Source of the DNA: Rotaria socialis
Taxonomy: Eukaryota; Rotifera; Eurotatoria; Philodinida; Philodinidae
Assembly (NCBI GenBank): GCA_905331475.1
Contig: CAJNYU010001121.1
Location: forward strand, 124,001 to 188,000
Reading direction: 5' to 3'
Length of the DNA stretch: 64,000 nucleotides
Position numbers and translations under genes: made by a program. A model generated the notes under the pieces. It saw only the letters and a list, made by a program, of their open reading frames with translations, was not told the origin of the DNA and ran no database searches. Shown piece after piece: positions 42,049 through 53,900 of the stretch (positions within the stretch are counted from its first letter, which is position 1; each line of letters starts with the position of its first letter).

Positions 42049-43642
42049 CTAAATAAATGGATAATAACGTGCCTAATGTCGTGACTTTGATATAAACTTT
42101 TTTTTCTTAGTTGTGGCCATAAAACTCAACGGTTCATCTTTATTGAACTTATCCTCCTCCATGAATAATTATTACTCATTGGTCACCTGCTGAACGTTCA
42201 TCTATCCCAGATCAATAGCTCGATGGAGAAAGAAAAACAAATATTTGTTCACATTTGTTGATGTTGAGTTTTGCCTTTTTATGTTATTTGATGTCTTTAA
42301 AATGAAAATATTCGTTTTATTTTATCGCTGAAGAATCTAATAAAAAGTGTCTCAATTGTATGGTAAAGTTTACGCTAATGAATTTTTTTCTAACAAATTC
42401 AATAAATGTTATGCGTGTGACGTGATGAACTCTCGTTGTTCTATTGCATTACTGTTCCCTCTTTTTTTTTTGTATATCCACCCAAGCATGATTAATCTAT
42501 CGTATATAACGGAATGTAACTGAAGGAAATGCACGACTAGAGATGTGCAGGTGACACAATAAACCATAATGCTGACGGACATAGGCACCTCTCTATGTTC
42601 GTCACAAACATCCTAGCAAAATGTTTTTCTTCAACATAACTTTGGGAAAATAGCCTATCTAAAGCTTGCAATTTAAGCTGTCCAACTCTTTGTCTGTTGA
42701 GCACTTGTACAGAAATAGCATTTTTGTTTCTTTGAGTATAAAATACTGTACAATAGTTAATTGTTGTGCTTGTTATCTTCTTCTCTAGTTGTTGCTGATG
42801 GTTTCTTGACAAATTCTTTGTAGGTACCAAATAGACGATCGAAATCAACCAATTTCATTTAGATGAAGAAAATTTAACATTAATTTTTCAATTAATTAAA
42901 ATCTGGTCATGTAACTATGAAAGAAAAACTAATTGATGAAAAGAGTCAGAATAAACAATAATCAGCTCTATGTTGGGTTAACAAATAAATTTCATATACC
43001 GAAGATCGGTCAAAACGTTTTGAGAGGCTGAGCCTCCCTCTCACCCTGTCCAAAATCCTGGCTACGCCGCTGCTCATATACCCCCACACGCTATCGTGAC
43101 ATCGAATAGTTTGTTTATAATGAACATACATTTGAAAAGTGACAACATTGAGCACTGTTCGAGTGTGAAGTTTACATCTTAGCCCTGTTGTAATTCACAC
43201 CCACATTTTGTATGCAAATTTTATCTGTAGATTCAACTAACAAAACCAATGAGGTGTTGCATGATGTGGATATAGACGCTACTGATTATTAGTTACGTTA
43301 GATCTCTGCTACATTGTATTTTGGCAACGCAATCGATCACGCCATAAAGCTCAGATAACAAAAACCCAAACAGTATTAGCTTGACCCACAATGCAAATAA
43401 AAATATGAGACTATGACTGAACATAATGCGTAGATAACTATGCAGCCTGCAATTACGAAAGACACCGTAACTGCTAGTTTATCATATTCAGGCAGCTTAG
43501 TAAGGAAGTACTGTATCATATTAGTTTGATTCCGATCAATAATTTATTAAATTTAAATTTAAATTCACAAAATTTGATTCCACCTTAGACAACCGTCTCC
43601 CAAAAGTCACTGGTCATAAGTAAATCATGTCTTTTTTTTTGT
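42049..43642. other. Gene-poor region 42049-43642
   Basis: Apart from the 33-aa frame, nothing is assignable. Around 43020-43075 there is a transposon-end-like stretch (GAGGCTGAGCCTCC, then GGCTACGCCGCTG). Confidence 0.35.
42757..42858 (-). CDS. Small ORF of 33 aa, unknown
   Basis: ATG-initiated frame with charged, protein-like composition (FDRLFGTYKEF, then an acidic/Asn-rich tail). It could be a first exon or a short peptide gene. There is no recognised domain and no clear continuation. Confidence 0.22.
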   Translation of the reverse strand: MKLVDFDRLFGTYKEFVKKPSATTREEDNKHNN

Positions 43643-46600
43643 TCATTGAACTAATATTCCTTGCCACTGTAATCCTTTTACAAGACCAGTTTTATTCTTG
43701 CGTTGTAACATTTTGTCACTAATTTCAATAATCCCTCCATTATTTTGTTGCATATTAAACTTTTCTAAATCTTTAATTACTCGTTCACTTCCATAATATG
43801 CATGACGCACAACATCTTCTTGAAATCCATGACCTAAAGTGACACATTCAAAATCGTTTACTAATACTGTGTGACCTCGATCGAGTGCAAAATTATATAC
43901 AGCTTCACATGAAATCTCATTGGGCGATGAGACAAGTGAACAAGGCATGATCCATTGCTGATTCACGCGAATAGGGTGCCAAGCAGTTATAATTAAGTTA
44001 TTGTCAACCTTTGAAATGATAAAACGATTAATATTCATCATCTAGTGAAAAATAAATTCATTGATACTCACTATAACCATTTTAGCTTTTCGATTTTTAC
44101 ATATTGTTTTCACAACAAATTTCACCATTCCACCATGCGGTCCTAATCGATCACCAGGTTGAACATCTTTTACTAATTTCGAAGAACCATTCATAAGACG
44201 TACACTACATTCTCCATAAAAACAGCCAGCCGATGCATTATGAAAGACTGACATATCGATAGTAGCACCAGTCTCTGTGCGTTTGGGAGCTGGTAAACCA
44301 CAAAATATATCATCCATTTCATCTCGTATTTGTGAGAAAAGTGAACCGCTTCCGTAATGTTGAACGCCTGGATCTTTGAAATTGTTACAAAATTGAAGAA
44401 GATGTGCACCTAAAGAAAATAATTTTAATTGTCAATAATCTCTCTTGCTATTTCGACTTCGTTGCGCTCATTTTAATCAATCTCTTTTCTCATTATTCCT
44501 ATGCAGCTATTTCAAAATACTTCGGGATTGTTGTTCCTAACTGAAAGAAAAGACAAGAATAGTTTTCAACAATAATTTATACATTCACATGTCTTGAATC
44601 CTTCTCATTAAAGTTCTTATTAAAAAATATTGAAATAAATTTACGTGTTAAACTAGGCAAAAAATGTACACCCCATTTTTTGAACCATTCCACTTTGCCG
44701 ATAGCTTCTTTTACTTGTCCTGTTAAATCAGTAAATAAATCTTTAAGAAATTCATCTGTTTCATTTGCATAACTCTTCATATGTTTCTCTAATTTTTCAA
44801 TTTGGTTGAGCGCATCTTCGTGTCGCTGTTTTTCTTCTGCTATGTTTTTCTCTGTTTGACGCATATGTTCTAATGCTGTTCGTACTGAATGAACAAATTG
44901 TAAACGAAATTTCTGTCGACGGATTAGATTTGGATTAGTCTGTTGAAGATTGTTCGATACATGAAATTCAATAGTTTTTTTAATGTTTCGTGCATTGTTA
45001 TATGTCACAGTGAATTTACATTGATTCAATAGTTGATGAGAATATGGAATTAGTAAATCTTTGCTTTGACCATATATGATGAAACCCAAATCCAATAAAG
45101 TACCATGCTCAGTTTTATTTGTTGAATACCAATGAGTGTAGTCAGAATCTTCAACATGTACATCATGAATTAATAACTATAAAAGAAGAATATCGCATAT
45201 TGAATATTAATAAATAGAAGAAGAATCGGTAATTAAAAGCAGAATAATTTTAGTGCGTCTTACACTTTATATATTTTATCGGATAAAGTTTAAATAAATT
45301 TTGAAGAGAATCATTACCTGCACATTAGTTGCTGTTGTTGTTAATAGCATCGAAATAGCATTAACAAAGATTGTTCCAACGAATCCTCCATCGGGGATAA
45401 ATGCATATGAACCAGCATTGCCTAATATAGAAATATCTTCAAGTAATTTACTATCCAGCTGATATCCGAAGCCAAATGTATTAACAGTACAAGTAAAATT
45501 AATTTTTTTCTTTAGTTTTTCTAATGCTTCTAGATGACCACCTTCCGGTATTTCAGTAGGACATCCATCAGTGAGAAGAAACAAAGCTGAAATACTTCGA
45601 ATCGAATCTTGTTGTTTAGCTAAAAGTTCAAGGCCAGTTCGAAGACCATCCCATAAGTTTGTGGATCCACCAATCTAAATACATATTTGAAATCAACTTA
45701 AAAGTACTTAATCATTACACATTTTGAATATGTAAGTCGAAGATTTTGTATGCATGAAACATAAATTTTCCCGAAGGAAGCTCGATTAAATTACAGAGAA
45801 TTTGTTGATAAGGCATAATTTAACGGACTAATGATTAGCATTAATTTATATTACGATCGAAACAACATAACGTTACATCCCTGTATATTTGACATACTTT
45901 TAAATGCTGGTCAGTTTTTGTGAAACACGATCTGAAAGGAGTGTTGAAGTATATAGGGTAGAAATTTGGACCCATCCCCGCCCCCCCCCCATAGACAGAG
46001 ACAGAAATTAATTAATTAGTTAGCCGATTAATTAATTAATTAATTTCTCTNGTCCCATAGACAGAGACAGAAATTAATTAATTAGTTAGCCGATTAATTA
46101 ATTAATTCATTTCTCTGTCCCAGTCTGTGATGGTTTCTGAATTTTCTGTCACGGTCTGTGATGGTCTCCGAATTTTCTGTCACGGTCTGTGATGGTTTAT
46201 AGAGACTCCATACATCATAATACAGACCGTAATAGAGAAGCTCCACAGACCACCAGTGACAGTAATAGACGAATTCCAGAAAAGAAGTCTCATCGTGTTT
46301 CACACTTTTAATCCCAAAGGGATTGCGCTAACAGCTTTTTAAAACCTTTTCTCATCTGATTTAATTAGATTTATAAAGTAGAAAATGTGAAACTCCGAGT
46401 TTTTTAGTGGTGTTGATAAACGAAAGAATGTCATATGATGCACGAAATTATACTAATGACTTCTATTAAAGGTCTAATCCTGTACGAACCCGTAATTTTT
46501 CAACTTCGTCTAAAGCTTTGGTTTTTCCTGCTTCATCCATTGCTGTTAATTTAAATAGGATTGTAGCTGTATTAGAAAACGAAACAAGGGATAATCGATC

Positions 46601-46906
46601 TTGATCTTGAAGAGAATTTATAATTGTTTTAAGTGCGTGTTTAACCAAATCTAACTGAGATAATCCATAATGCTCATTTTTATCATTTTGAATTTCTGCT
46701 GAAGATGACATTGAACCTGATGTATCAACTACACAACAAATATCACATGGAGAACGAATCTCATCTGGTAAAGGTTGCATAGAAATGTGCACAAATTCAT
46801 TATCATGAGTTGCAGATAATATAATGTCGGATAAAGATGTTTCCATTGGTGATAAAGTGAAATCATGAGTAACTGGGTCATGTGAAGATGTTTGAGAATT
46901 ATCCAT
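43643..46906 (-). CDS. von Willebrand A-Vint (Hint-like) domain protein
   Basis: Five exons, 46906-46490, 45674-45318, 45176-44645, 44409-44072 and 44041-43643, give about 680 aa. The N-terminal vWA domain has a MIDAS-like DTSGSMSS, a STNLWDGL segment and LLTDGCP. A beta-rich and coiled-coil middle (~300-450) follows. The C-terminal Vint domain, a Hedgehog/intein-like fold found in vWA proteins, carries the candidate catalytic Cys in SAGCFYGE, a DVQPGDRL block and the TAWHP motif with its His. Such proteins are known from protists and some invertebrates, and autoprocessing is possible but untested here. There is no signal peptide. Intron 1 (46489-45675) is 815 bp, unlike the others, and is filled with repeats. 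The exon 1 donor is chosen to keep phase and the vWA consensus. Confidence 0.9.
45945..46345. mobile_element. Repeat-rich insertion in the vWA-Vint intron
   Basis: A 65-bp unit (CCCATAGACAGAGACAG...TTAATTAATT) occurs twice at about 45989-46050 and 46055-46117, with an N at 46051. Within it CAGAGACAGAAATTAATTAA is inverted as TTAATTCATTTCTCTG. It is followed by tandem TCTGTCACGGTCTGTGATGG units and then the dispersed fragment also seen at 25650. It looks like a non-autonomous element inserted in the intron. Confidence 0.65.
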
Positions 46907-47299
46907 GTTCAAAATTAGATTGCTTTTCGGATTTATTAGTGCACAAGAAGTTGCTTAACTATTTTACAAACAAATAACTCCTTTTATATATGACATTGTG
47001 ACTTAAAGATATAATGCTGGAATTGTTACTGTAAGAATCATAATGACACGTAGATGGGAAAAAAACGAGATAAAATTTAGGCAGTAAAAACGCTTTACAT
47101 GCGTCAGAAATTACCTTTTCAACACACCTGTACGAGCAAAAGTAACGTGCGTCATTATTGACGCTTTTTTTGTTTTTAGGCAGGAAAGTGAATAAATATG
47201 CGTAGTAAGCAATAAAGAAAGCGTCACATGTAATTGCGTGCTTTCGAAGAAATTATTCTTTTAGTATTTACTAGTTTGACTAATAGTGTGTATATGTTA
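46907..47299. other. Upstream region of vWA-Vint gene
   Basis: About 390 bp between the vWA-Vint start and the hAT-like element. No ORF and no TATA box of note. Confidence 0.4.
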
Positions 47300-47307
47300 T
47301 TGATGTA

Positions 47308-48625
47308 GAGGGGTGTCCAAGGACTGAGGAATGGAAATTCTTCCAATTCCCTCAAACACCAGCAAATAACAGAAAAGCATTCGAGGAATTGGTGATTGAC
47401 CCACAGACACTAAATGAATCCCTACCAATATTCAGACATCTCCCTAAAAAACAGCACAACATACAATACCCCTCTCCGTAACATATTACACAAAATACCT
47501 ACACAATCACTCAATTCCTCAGCTAGGGATTGCCTACCGTCGATCTAACACCCACACTTATCAGGTAAACACTAGGAACCGATGCTAATCACTCAACAAG
47601 GGATTTATGCGACCCAACATATCACTCGTGAAAAACACAAGGGAATAACTATCATGCTTCGCACTAAAATACCTCCTAGGGAGCCACTCGACATCCGTCG
47701 AGTAACTGGGGAACTGTTGTTTCTCGCATCAGTACTCTACTTTATCCCGGATCCTGAAAAGGGCCGGGGAACCGAGGAATTATGATAGTTCTGCTGATAG
47801 TACCCTCAAGGTATGAATCCATCTTTCCTTCAACGAATTGTGTTGTCAACGTTGCATGCATAGTGTTCCGCAGTTCCTTGAACGAAATGTGGATTGATAC
47901 CTTGACGGTACTCAGGTCAGTACCTAGGTACTATCAGCAGAACTATCATAATTCCTCGGTTCCCCGGTCGTTTTCGGGATCCAGGATAAAGTAGAATACT
48001 GATGCGGGAAACAACAGTTCCCCCAGTTCCCTGAAAGAAATGTGGATTGATACCCTGCCGTTGTTCAGGTCAGTACCTGGGTACTATCAGCCGAACTATC
48101 ATAATTCCACGGTTCCCCGGTACTTTCTGTTGTTGAGAAAGATTGTGAAAGTGTGTTTGATAAGTGTCGGTGCCGCAATCACTGGATGTTTGCGGTGATT
48201 TTTCTCTTCAGGATAGATGGGTCAATTACTAGGTACTGTCAATGGAAATATTATGGTTTTATTTTTTCGGTAATGTGCATGGATTGCTGCAGAGGTAGTA
48301 CATGTGGCGTGAAATTGAATTTTCAATATCAGTTCCCTGCTTAGGGAGAGAGGATCAGTTCTGGATGCTTCTTTAGTTGTCCGGATAGTGATGATCATCT
48401 GAGCTATCGTAAGGATGTGTGGAGTGAATGTGAAGGATATTTAGGTTGAGTATTGTTGCGGTTTACATATTTTGTTTTGCAATTTGAAGAAATAGATAGG
48501 GAAATGAGTAAGGATATTTGATGGTACCGTTGGTCAGTTCTCGTTTTCTCAAAGTTATTATCTCTTTTAGCTGGACCTTCTAGGTATTGGAAGAATTCCT
48601 AAACATCAGTCCTTGAACACTGCTG
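47308..48625. mobile_element. hAT-like non-autonomous DNA transposon with 8-bp TSD
   Basis: The direct repeat TTGATGTA flanks both ends (47300-47307 and 48626-48633), as expected for hAT elements. The inverted ends start GAGGGGTGTCCAAGGACTGA on the left and CAGCAGTGTTCAAGGACTGA on the right, continuing with GGAATTCTTCCAAT-type sequence. Inside, 47705-47800 is inverted at 47920-48015, and 47880-47965 is directly repeated at 48030-48120. There is no transposase frame. Length 1318 bp. Confidence 0.75.
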
Positions 48626-48790
48626 TTGATGTAAGTACGAATCTATAGCTAGGATCCAACTTTGAAATATGCAAATGATATTGTCTAAACGTATTGAATT
48701 TCAAGCGCGCAGCTTTTTTTAAAAGTATGTTTATTATAGGAATGCACCAGTACCAGTATACTGGGTACTGGTAATACTGGTGAATCCGTA

Positions 48791-48866
48791 AGGGTGTGGG
48801 TGTGGGTGTGGGTGTGAGTGTGCGGTGTAGTTACAATTGAAAAGAAAATTCACACCCACATCCTTT
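48791..48866. repeat. GTGTGGG / CACCCACA hairpin, longest copy
   Basis: The G-rich arm GGGTGTGGGTGTGGGTGTGGG continues to 48827. A spacer of ~22 bp is followed by CACACCCACATCC at 48851-48863. Other copies: 25330-25413, 28614-28690, 34368-34438, 41584-41637, 41776-41838, 50615-50667 (weak) and 55071-55128. Confidence 0.8.
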
Positions 48867-48879
48867 TTTCCTCGCATTG

Positions 48880-49510
48880 TACAAACGGAATACGATTCGC
48901 CCATATACAACCTATTTCTCGACCTCTACCAGCAATAACAACACTCTTTTCACAAAAAGATACAAGACAATAAAAATGCTCATTCTAATATAGTTTACAG
49001 TATATCATGCTCAGATTGCGACGTAGGATATATAGGGAAAACTATTAGACAGGCATCGAGACGACATCAAGAACATGGCGCACCACAACAACCAAAATTA
49101 TCCTCTACTCCCCAAACAACCATACCAGTAGTAAATAATCAATGATTAAGAAGATCTGATCGTCTTCTAACAAAGCCGAACGTAAATTATTGTCTTGATG
49201 ATAATGAATGTGATAAATTTCAGGAAAACAACGATGAAAAATAAATGAAATCAGCTCTTTATTAACATCAAATTAATATGAACGATACAATCAATTGGAA
49301 TGATTGGAAAATTATCCCAAAAGATTGTAAAAAAAATATCATTTACTGGTTCGTGAATCGTTAAAAATTCTTCACAAAAGACCAAGGTTGACTCGAACTA
49401 TGTGCTCTGCTCCTTTAGTTGTATATCCTGAAGATCTACAAATATCTAAACAAACAGTCAAAATTAAATTAGAGACAATTGATGAACCACGGGTCGGGGC
49501 AAATAGTTAA
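48880..49510 (+). pseudogene. Penelope-like retroelement, 3' remnant with GIY-YIG domain
   Basis: In changing frames the plus strand encodes the linker and GIY-YIG endonuclease of Penelope-like elements. The pieces are RPLPAITTLF, then SISCSDCDVGYIGKT with the Cys pair and YIG, then R-x3-RRHQEHG. Further on, a tail frame with LLVRESLKI and PLVVYPEDL matches the usual C-terminus. Stops and frameshifts separate the pieces, and no reverse transcriptase core is present. This is a dead 3' fragment. A long GTGTGGG hairpin lies directly upstream. Confidence 0.72.
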
Positions 49511-49638
49511 ATATGTGCATATTAAACTATTCTAATTGCTGGTAGTGGTGGTTATCCTACTTTCAATTGAAAGAAATGGAAAACCAATAACTTTCTTACT
49601 AATGAATCATGTAACACGTATATATACTTCTCTTTTTC

Positions 49639-50230
49639 TCAGAAAAATGTAACTCCACCTGTCTTGATAATAATATTAGATATATCAAAACGTCGGCAAA
49701 ACCTTATGATTATAAGTAAATAAGTAAATTTAGCCTTATCTATCGATATCTTATTTATGTTATTCATGATATACGAAAATAAACTTCTTGAATAGCGTCG
49801 CAAGACAATCACAAATTTTTGTGAATCTTTAACAATCTCAAACATGTACTCAAGATGTACCAGGTGAGCAGTTTCAAGACGAGTAATTGTGCGGTGGAAA
49901 TGTACTTCTAAGAAAGCAATATTTTGATCAGATACTGTATTGATGAGTTGTTTGACGACGAAGTTTTGTTCTCAACCCCACGTAGCTGGATGGATAGTAT
50001 AAAGGCCACCTGTGCCCAACAGAGTGTCGTGGTCAATGTTGAGGGTCTGACATGATGTTTAGCAAAATGAAGATTGGCTACAAGAGAACATTCAATTCGA
50101 GCAAAATCACGAATAAGATTGTAGGCTAGATGATGTTGTTCGAGAGTTTCAAGGATCAATAAAAAATGATGATTGCCTTTACTTTCAAAATCTTCACGGT
50201 TATTCTCTAGCCATATTTTTACATGTTACC
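49639..50230 (-). pseudogene. Protein-kinase-like gene with frameshift and stop
   Basis: Read on the minus strand from about 50230, a helical leader (WLENNREDFE ... FAKHHV) runs to about 50050, where the frame shifts by one base. It continues as a kinase N-lobe: a Gly-rich loop-like LLGTGGLYTI, a TGA stop at 49974-49972, then a VAVK-like FVVKQL, an alphaC-like EVHFHRTI, and a beta4/beta5-like VIVLRRYSRSLFSY. Two disabling lesions and a missing C-lobe indicate a pseudogene. The kinase call is from motif order only. Confidence 0.5.
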
Positions 50231-50980
50231 TGTTATTCGGCCACTCATCTCGCCAAGATTATTTCTTAAATATAGGATATATTCATGCACATCCTCCTTT
50301 CGTTTCTCTTATATTTTGTGAATTTGGTTGTCAACACTGGTTACAGATTTATTTTTCAAATAAGACACATATTTTCTTAATCCATATTTTAGGGTTGCAC
50401 TTAGCCCTGTTGCTGTGGATTTAACGTCTAAAAAAGATGGATAGTAAAAAGTGCCATATTCGCCACTGGCCAAGACTGCTCGATACGCTATCATCAATAA
50501 TTCGTTTATAGAAGTTTGTGATGGATTTTTAGTTTAATCTATTTGTTTTTTTTTGCGTTCTTGCTAATTTCAGATGTAATCTCATGTAAAACAGGTTTTA
50601 TTACTTTGTTCTTGAGGGTGCGAGTATGAAAATGCCGAAAGAGACACCAATACAACACCCACAGACACAAGACTTCAATATGTGTTTGCTTTTATCATTC
50701 AACAAACGCCAGTATTGTAGGATTACAATAGTTTACTTGAAATCTAAAAAAATATATTTCTTGTTGAACATCTAGAGATTGATAAAGAAGGGCAGCATTA
50801 ATTAAAACGTCGATTGAGAACGAATGAAGGGTATAGAAAAAAATGGAAGGAAATATATTTAAAAAAATGTCTAATTTAATTTTGCCTCTTAAACTATTAA
50901 TTAACATCGATAGAATTTCGTTGAACATATTGACCGATGTAGGATTTGTAAAAGGAAAAAAATAATTTTTTACAAGATTA
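50231..50980. other. Spacer 50231-50980
   Basis: Between the kinase-like relic and the P4HA stop. It contains a protein-like minus-strand frame at 50497-50395 (ASGEYGTFYYP motif) without clear partners, and a weak hairpin at 50615-50667. Confidence 0.35.
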
Positions 50981-53900
50981 TTACACCATTGGATCAAGTG
51001 AACATCGACGTCGAAATTCTTGGCCATATTCATGAATCCACTTCGTTGCTACCCATTTATTACCAATCAAGACAGGACAAGCTGGAAGCATAGAAAAAAA
51101 GCTGACTTATTCGGATAAGCATCAGCTAAATAATACTGACCTGCATGTAGTGTTCTGTAGTCGGCTAAAAAAAAGGATATCAGCTAATGAATGCAATGCA
51201 GTTAAACTCGATCATGCCCTACCTTCACCGGACGCGTTCAGGTTGTACCAAAACACTGTGCTTCCTTTCTTGGGTACGACGTGACCCCCAGAAAGAGGAA
51301 ATACTGTTGCCCCGCCCCGTTCCACGTCACTCATCTAAGAAATACGATTATATAATAAATCGCGTTCTTGAGTTATATACAACTTACATAAGTCATCCAT
51401 GTAGCTATCCTATTACCTGAATAACAGCAGAAGATTGATAACTCTCATGACTCAATGATATACTTACCAGCCTTGCGAAAATAAGCAGGATTTTCCCATT
51501 TCTAAATGCAATACATTGACAATGATCTATTTTGGGAAGCTTGAAAAACAATAACATACATGATAAAAATCTAGATGAGGACTGTAGTACCCACCGACAC
51601 CATAGTTCACAACCTAATATTCATTTTATACATTACAATACAACACAACAGAAAATAATAAAAATACATGAATTTCTTCAGCCGTTTCCATGGTCAAATT
51701 TGTCAGTGCACTAATCAGTTGAGACAGACGAGCTATTACTGGTGAATCTTCATCCCGTAGCCAAGTGCTAAAATAAAAATAATACTTATCAATAAACATC
51801 AACCATCCGCAGAATATATGCACACATATACATCTAGGCCTATTTTCTAAGCAACTAGACAAATTTATAGTTCACATGCTTGCATACCCACTAAACTTGC
51901 GCACTTAAGCAACTGTGTCGCAATATCACACTCAAATGAACGAACGGAAGAGAAAAGAAATTTTATTTTTTTCATAATTAGTGATTAGAAGACATCAGAT
52001 ATTGAAAATGGGCATGCCGCATAGAAACATATGCAGTCTCGCGTAATGCATCATTCTGCTGATTGCTGACCTCTAAAAACCGCAGAATGACTTTCGTGCG
52101 ATTTTTGCTTCAACTCATAGTGAGCACAATGATAATAAGAAAAATAAAATATTTATTAATCTTTCACCCTCCAACTTACACCAATAGTCAATGAGTTTGA
52201 AGACGAAAGGTTCGCTCTAGCTGCATAACTGACAGTGGATTCATTATTGAAACTATGAGAATATCAAAGCTGTTTTTCTTATTAAATCTGAAAGATACGA
52301 TGTAATTTAACTCAAAAAGAAATAATGGATAAATTCACTAAATGATGACAAAAAGTGCTACTCTCACTAAGAGATATTGCATGCACATAGTCAGCTGCCT
52401 TGCTTTTAATGAGACTCAATCTTTTAAGCAAAGCGTTCACTTGCTCGTCAAATTTCTCTTCCCTGGGGCGCTTTTCTTGTAGATGGTAGACAAAGTCGCA
52501 CTCTACCTACACCACAAAATAATATTAGATGAGAAATATTTCCATACCTCTTACTAATTCTGTAGTCAGCCGGTGTCATTGTATTGGTTGCAGCGTTCCG
52601 TATGAGAGCCCGTTGTAACTGTAAAATATGAATTAGTTTCAAGAACTCTACAGATTTATGTCTTATCTATTTCTTTTTCTTACCCGAGGTACGGCTAGAG
52701 CTTTGATTTTTTCAATATCGGAATCGCTTACAACATCATGAAAAAGAAAGATCCCTGGTTCATCAAGCACTTGTTCTTCTTTTACAGGTCGGAAAATAAG
52801 ATACGGATGCTTGTTGTGACGATATCGACAAAATAATGTCGCCTGGCGTTTGGGACTAAGCTGAACAAAACAGAATAAAGTTGTCTTATATCAATTCCTC
52901 GATTATATTACCTGAGCATGCTGTTGCCGACAGAGTTGTTCGAACGGTTGGCGGGATTTCAATTCTAAATAGGTGCCTGGTCGTTGATTTTTCACTTGAA
53001 AATTCTTGTTATTCATCGAAACATATTGTATTTCATGTTCTTTGAGGGAATTCACAGTAGAATCATTTTGCTGTTCTTCCACCACTAAGGTGCGCTTTTT
53101 TATAAGAGATTCGTAATGAATTTTATTTTTCTTTGCTTCGACATTCTCCGGATCTAAAACAGAAAAAACAAGCAAATATACTTGGATCAATCGTACATAT
53201 TGTTGATTACCAATAGAGAGAATTTCTTCAGTGACGGCAAGTGCATGTTCAATGTTGCCTTGCTGAAACGAAAAAACACAGACCCTCATCTCGAAATTAG
53301 CAACGAATTTATGATTTAATCGTTCACCTGAGCTGTTGCATGGGCAAGATTATTCAGGATATTGATTTTACTTATCAACGCAGTACTGTTCGCTTGATCG
53401 AAACGGTCAAGTGCTTCTTGCATCCACATCAATGCATGATAGAAATCCTTCTTTGCAAAAGCCACACGCCCTATACCGTAGCAGTCATGACCTAAAAGGT
53501 GACCTACGTGCATAATATAGCTATGTATCCGAGACCATACTAGTCAACTTTTTCGAGCGAAAATTCGAAACGATCCTCCCATCAGCCAATTGACTTGTTT
53601 TCAGTTCATATGTGTCTTGCAGACGTAGCAAAGAGGTGGCAGTTCCTGTATAGAAAATAAAACGAACTAAATGTACATAAAATCGAACAATTCATTCACC
53701 AATATAATCTTCCAATGATGGAAATAGCCATTGCTTATCGATGATTTTGCTTAGATCTAGATAAACATGGAGTAAGATCAATCAAGTAACAAATATTAAT
53801 TCAATAAATGCACTTGGTGATACCAGCGTTGTTATATGATTCCATTCGATAGTAAGATGTTTGATAAACAGAAACGAGTTGATCGGATTGCTAAAGTATT

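Noticed and set aside
47582-47994. Short frames inside the hAT-like element
   Set aside because: They overlap inverted and direct repeats of the element and show no transposase motif.
48791-48863. True telomere end or CRISPR-like array
   Set aside because: The tract is short, internal, and forms an inverted pair with a spacer. There are no regularly spaced identical repeats, and genes lie on both sides.
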